From: Sitta carolinensis
Lineage: Eukaryota; Chordata; Aves; Passeriformes; Sittidae
NCBI GenBank assembly: GCA_032173965.1
Contig: CM063290.1
Coordinates: 9,821,501 to 9,885,500 of the forward strand
Length of the DNA stretch: 64,000 nt
Direction of reading: 5' to 3'
This document shows, piece by piece, positions 59,473 to 64,000 of this stretch. Position numbers and translations under genes: made by a program. How positions within the stretch are numbered: the first letter of the stretch is position 1; each line of letters starts with the position of its first letter. The notes beneath the pieces were generated by a model. The model was not told the DNA's origin and did no database searches. It was given only the letters and a program-made list of their open reading frames with translations.

Positions 59473-61487
59473 CTAAAGGGTTTGAAGAGGTGGCTGCCTG
59501 GGGTGTGGCTGGAGGTATGATGGGGTGAGAGTGGGGTAAGACAGCCTGGCCTCACTGGGTGCTTCCCGGTGCCCCCCTCCTGCCCCAAACCAGCCGGCAG
59601 CCACAGCCCCTGCACTCACCCTTGCCCGGGCTTGGAGAGCTCCCTTCCTGCCTCTGTACCACACATCCCAGACATCAGGGAGGACATCCCAGCCTTGCTC
59701 CTTTCCTCCAGCAACTTCTGAATCCTTCATAAAGGCCTAAAATTCTTGCTTCCCCAAATCCCACCCCTTGTGCCCTTTTCCCTGCCCATAACTGCACAGT
59801 GTGTCCAAGGAAGGCTGCATGTGCTGCAGTCCCTGCCGAGAAGCTGACATTCTATTTCCTCTGCAGTTTATCTTGAAGCAGCGATCTTTGCGATCGATTG
59901 TGCTTCCCACGTGCAGCAGATGACACCGCTGTGTGCCTCACCCAGCTCCGAATGGAAACAGCGTGAGGGCACAGCCAGTGCTGCTGTGGAGTTTTGCTTA
60001 GGATGCACAGGCATATCCCAACTGGTGCCAGATCCTGCCCCAGCCTAGTCTGAGAATGGATGGGTTGCTGATACCCTGAGCAGCAGCAGCAGCTCCTAAT
60101 TTCCACAGACTTTACCAGTTCCTCTTGCTAGAGATGGACCATCAGAGTCCTCAGTACCACTGGGCTGGGTGTCAGCTCTGCCTGCTGGCAGGAACACTCA
60201 CTGCCATGCTGGAGGTGACACTGGTCCCTTTCCATACCCATGTGGCACCTTCCCATCACAGTTACCACTGCTCTTCCCAGGCCTTGCAGGTTTCTGCTTG
60301 TTAAAGGAACAGTTTCGTTCTCTGTTCCATCTCTCTACTTACTGCTTACAGCTGCTTACTCACACCCACAGGACGCTGCCTGTCCCCACAGGGTCAGATG
60401 TTGCTGCTCATGCAAATCATTTGCAGAGACCTTCATGATTTCTGAGAAGCATCTGAAAGACCTCAAGACTGTATTTATTTGCAAACACTATTAACCGTTT
60501 CCTCTTCTCACCCCAGCTGCTTGGCTCGTGCCTGGGTCAGACCCACAGATGTGAATTCAGTTAAACCGTTAGGGGAAGGATCTTTGGAACGTGTGGGCTT
60601 CTCTTCCTCAGCATCTTTTTGTGGCAGTTTGTGTTTCCTATTTCATTTGGGAAGCTATGCTTTCCCTGGACTTCAAGCTCATCCAGCTCTAGGCTTTAGT
60701 CAGCTCCATCCGAGATGTTTGATCACAGCTTTCTTTTTCTTCTTCCAATTTTTCAGTGCTCCTTAAATACCCCAGATGCTTTTAAACCATTTTGGGGCTG
60801 ACACTCAACCCTTTGAGGTGGGTGCTCAGGTGATAGCTGTGTGTCCCAACAGTGATGGCTGCAGAAGAGCGGGCCCTCCTCAGGGTCACAGCTGTGTTGA
60901 TGGAACTCATCAGCTTCTGGTTGGAGAAAAACCATGACATTTGTGCTCCATTGAACTGGTGCGATGTGTTTGCTGAAATTGCTATTTCTTAGTTTTAAAG
61001 AACAAACTGTCTTCTCATTTCTGCTTCTACTTTCTTTTTAGATTTTGTTTTCATCTTTTGGTGGCCAAATAGAAAAGGACTGTCCTATGCAATTTGCCAC
61101 GCTCCAGACCACAGAAAGAATTTATATTATTTTAAGCACCGAAGGACCATTTTATGACCATGTTGGCAAACCCCAAGATGTACCATCCACCCCACTGGGA
61201 TGGAGTGGACTTACCACCATGAGCAGGGAGCTGCATCCCTGTTGGAGCCAGGCTGTTTTCCTTAGTGCTGGAGAACCTGGTGGAGGAGCCAGCATGAGCT
61301 GTGCTGGTCTGGCAGGGTGCAGACAGGGTTCAAATCCTGCCTGAAGCCCCATGGCTGCTATGGGGCTGGGGCCAGGCTCCTCTGCAATACTGACACCTGA
61401 GGCTGGCACTGCTGCTCACCTCACTTTCCTCCACAGCAACTTCCTAGCAGTTTGATCTTTTCTTTTATTCTTTTCATCACTGTGGGT

Positions 61488-61490
<3 letters not shown>
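59473..61490. other. Intergenic; one short open frame of note
   Basis: About 2 kb with no recognised gene. At 60855-60992 (plus) a 45-codon frame starts in a CAGTGATGG context right after a splice-acceptor-like CCCAACAG; it begins MAAEERALLRV and ends FAEIAIS. I recognise no family and it may be chance. Confidence 0.4.
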
Positions 61491-61546
<56 letters not shown>

Positions 61547-61571
61547 TTTTTTTTTTTTTTTTTTTTTTTTT
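61491..61571. repeat. Long poly-T tract (about 80 nt)
   Basis: T run interrupted only by two G (about 61507 and 61546), ending in CAG. It could be the A-tail of a minus-strand retroposed copy or a simple expansion; the sequence to the left shows no recognisable source. Confidence 0.95.
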
Positions 61572-62314
61572 CAGAGAAAAGGGCATCTTGCCGTTGTTGG
61601 TTTCTCGTGGACATGGCAGCCTCCCCACCCTGGGTACCAGTTTATGCCACTTTCAAGTGTGCATTGGAAAGTTTGAGCAATTCGTGCTATGATTCTAATC
61701 AGCCCTCCGCTGCTGCTGCATGGGGTGGGGAGGATGAGCCAGTTTTTCCTGCCTATCCCTGGCCTGCTGAGTTGTGATCTTGGTGGTGATACCCATCTCA
61801 TCTTCCACATCTAGAAACCAAAACATGTAGCAAGTGCCAAACAAGCCTCCTCACACCTGGCCCAAATGCCTGGTGTCACTATTTGGTGACATAAAGTCAC
61901 AAGGTGGAAAAGCCTCCTTGCTGACATCTTCCGTGTTTCCTGGAGTTCAGTTTAATTAATTTAGTTTAGTCAGAGTTTTTTTTTTAGTGGGAATCCGGGA
62001 AATTATGAAGGAAGAGGTGATGTCCAAGTCAAAACCCACGTGCACCCTTGCACATGGTGGAGACCACTCCCTTTGCTACCCATCCAAGCAGCATAGTGGC
62101 TTCTGGCCAGGTGGCATAGAGCAGTGACAAGGTGGGCACAGTAGTCAGCCTTGCTCTGCAGCTCAAGTACTGCCAGCAGCTCATGAGAAAGGAATGATGC
62201 TGAAATGCCAGGAGGAGACTGGCAAAGAGGGCCAAGACAGGCTGGACTGAGCCAGACTCCCAGGGTGAGCCCTGTCTGGCCCAGCTCAGAAGCCTCTCTT
62301 TGGCGATCCCAGTT
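61572..62314. other. Intergenic, no gene seen
   Basis: About 740 bp with no recognised coding exon or repeat family. Confidence 0.55.
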
Positions 62315-62406
62315 CGGCCATCCTGGTGGTATTGGTTAATGGCTCAACTTTATGGTCTTAGAGGTCTGTTCCAATCTCAGTGATTCTGTGATTTCATGAT
62401 TCTATG
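62315..62406 (+). mobile_element. CR1 LINE 3'-end relic
   Basis: The segment ends TTAGAGGTCTGTTCCAATC followed by AGTGATTCTGTGATTTCAT and GATTCTATGAAA, the typical sense-strand terminus of CR1 with its ATTCTATGA-type repeats. Confidence 0.85.
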
Positions 62407-63380
62407 AAATTTGGGGTGGCTGTCCTAGCCCACTCGCCTCCCAGGGACACATTTGAAAGTGAGGTCAGCAAGCCCCAACCCCACAGCTTGTTTCTGAAAG
62501 CTTGGAAAAATAATGAAGTCATCATTAGAATCACATCCTTCTCCCCAGTTATTAATTTTCCCCTGACACTTTCCAAAATTGAGGGGCACTGGAGCTATGT
62601 TCTAGAGAAGCGGAGGAGCGTGCTTTCACCGCTGGTTATTTCCTATGCTAGAATTAGTCAGTGTGGTGAGCGGGGAGCATGAATGGTTAAAGATTACAGA
62701 AGTCTTCTGCAAATGTCACCCCGATAACAGCAGCCTGGCCCTGGCCACCTGCTCTTGCTCTCTTCAAATCTGAGAAGAAACATACCTAAGGAGGCAAACC
62801 TCGTCCTCCTCCCCTCATCTCCCGTCCCATCCCATCTTGGTGGAAGCAGACTACAAATAGGTGCCCCATGGCTGCTCAGACCCCATCTACCCTGTTCTGC
62901 ATGTCCCACAACCCCACTGCCTTGGGCACCCAGTGGGAGCACCTGTGGATGCCTGGGAACCCAAGACTGCTTTTACTTATGGGCCAGGCTCAGCGCTGAG
63001 GACATGTCCCTTATGGCTCCTGCCTCCTCCATCCCTGGAAGCTTCCCCCCAAAAGGGTGCAGGCTCAGGGGTGCCTGTCCCTGCTGCTTGGCAGCTGGGG
63101 ACCTGCGTGGGAACATGTGAGGAGCGTGCAGGGAGTGGAAGGGGCCTGGTCTGGTTCAGCTGATCCTTGCCTCTGTGGGGAGGAAGCTGGGGGCGGGAGG
63201 CAGCCCGGGTTTCCCTCTGGGGCAGAGATGGGCACGTTTCATTTCCACGCAGCCCTTGCTCTGTACGACAGAGAACAAGGTGCCGCTGGGGGGAAGGAAG
63301 CACTGAGAGAGCCAGGAGCGGCACAGCACACACGGCGCAGCACCTGCCGCCTGCCTGGGCAGGGGACAGAGCAGCTCACC
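62407..63380. other. Upstream region of the terminal exon
   Basis: About 1 kb before the candidate exon at 63381. The last 300 bp are moderately GC-rich and could hold a promoter and 5' UTR. No motif is clear enough to call. Confidence 0.35.
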
Positions 63381-64000
63381 ATGGCCCCAGGTACCTTGAA
63401 GAGGATGCGGGGCAGCGTGGAGGTGGCCCTGGCTGACCTCTGTGCCATCCTGCTCTGCTGGGGGCCCATGCTGACCTGCTGCCGCCAGGGTAGGTACAGG
63501 AGTGTGACAGGTTCACTGTCATTTGCAGCTGGTGGAAAATGGGCTGGGAGATTTGTAGGTAAAAATTAGCTCTGGCATCAAGAAGGCAGAAAACCCAAAG
63601 CTTTTGGGTATGTGCAGCTGAAGCAAAGGACTTGGAGATTCTTGGGGTAGAAATGGGATTAAAGGATGGAGAAGGGGACAGGTCCCCAGCCCACAGTGCC
63701 GACACCAGAGCTATGTTGTGACACAGTGGCAGTGGTTGGAGTTTGGTGTTGAACTTATGGGTTTGCCAGTGGGGTGTTGGGTTTTCTTTCTAGCTCTTAT
63801 TGCTTCAGTCTGTGCCCTTGGGTTGCAACTCGTGGTTTGTACTTGATCCTGAGGGATCCAGAGTCCTTGCTCTGGGTGAACTTTGTGGGAGAAGGAGAGG
63901 TTGAAGGGAAGGTATGAGTCTGGGCAGGGTGAGCAAGAGCTCTGGTGAAGCTGTGTCTCCTCTTCCCTCCAGCCCACTGTTTCTTTGGTGGATTCATGTA
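63381..64000 (+). CDS. Partial gene: signal-peptide-like first coding exon, product not identified
   Basis: ATG at 63381 in a near-ideal CTCACCATGG context opens 36 codons (basic start MAPGTLKRMRG, then a hydrophobic stretch ALADLCAILLCWGPMLTCC) to a GTAGGT donor at 63490, phase 1. A pyrimidine-rich acceptor ends at 63972, and the next exon would continue A-H-C-F-F-G-G-F-M before the window ends. The shape fits an N-terminal signal peptide or signal anchor of a secreted or membrane protein. In mammals TM4SF19, UBXN7, RNF168 and NRROS lie on this side of DYNLT2B. The sequence does not look like TM4SF19; a leucine-rich-repeat protein such as NRROS, whose signal peptide is followed by a short cysteine segment, is a weak possibility only. 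Confidence 0.45.

Noticed and set aside
61416..61777. Poly-F and poly-K proteins
   Set aside because: Translation of the poly-T tract.

Overview
This window is a gene-poor to moderately gene-dense piece of a bird genome. The evidence for a bird is the short-intron vertebrate gene structure, repeats dominated by 3' ends of CR1 LINEs, a tRNA-Ile-derived SINE-like element (a type I recall as described from the zebra finch), and a gene order matching human 3q29 and its avian counterpart. A passerine is plausible but not proven from one window.

Layout. (1) Positions 1-13720: TFRC (transferrin receptor 1) on the minus strand, with 18 coding exons, a predicted 778-aa product, 418 bp of 3' UTR, and a CpG-island promoter at about 12960-13830 that carries an 11-bp minisatellite. 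(2) Positions 13850-28500: about 14.5 kb with no recognisable gene. It holds a CR1 fragment, a solo-LTR-like element, a tRNA-Ile SINE-like element next to a perfect palindrome, an orphan CpG-rich patch near 18.5-19.1 kb and homopolymer tracts. (3) Positions 28556-31140: SLC51A (organic solute transporter alpha) on the plus strand, nine coding exons, with an apparent one-base frame disruption at the end of exon 5. (4) Positions about 31130-51660: PCYT1A (choline-phosphate cytidylyltransferase A) on the minus strand, eight coding exons (367 aa), a long 5' intron and a CpG-island promoter at about 51.1-51.66 kb. It is convergent with SLC51A. (5) Positions 51672-52240: a CR1 fragment and a 55-copy CATC microsatellite. 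(6) Positions about 53605-58722: DYNLT2B (TCTEX1D2, dynein-2 light chain) on the minus strand, five coding exons (127 aa), with a CpG-island promoter. (7) Positions 58860-64000: CR1 pieces and a long poly-T tract. Near the right edge there is a plausible signal-peptide-type first coding exon (63381-63489) of an unidentified plus-strand gene that runs out of the window.

The genes do not form a pathway. They cover iron uptake (TFRC), basolateral bile-acid/steroid export (SLC51A), phosphatidylcholine synthesis (PCYT1A) and intraflagellar transport (DYNLT2B). The main points for a second look are the SLC51A frame disruption, the overlapping poly(A) signals of SLC51A and PCYT1A, CR1 3' ends immediately upstream of all three minus-strand CpG promoters, the 18-bp perfect palindrome, and the unidentified terminal exon.
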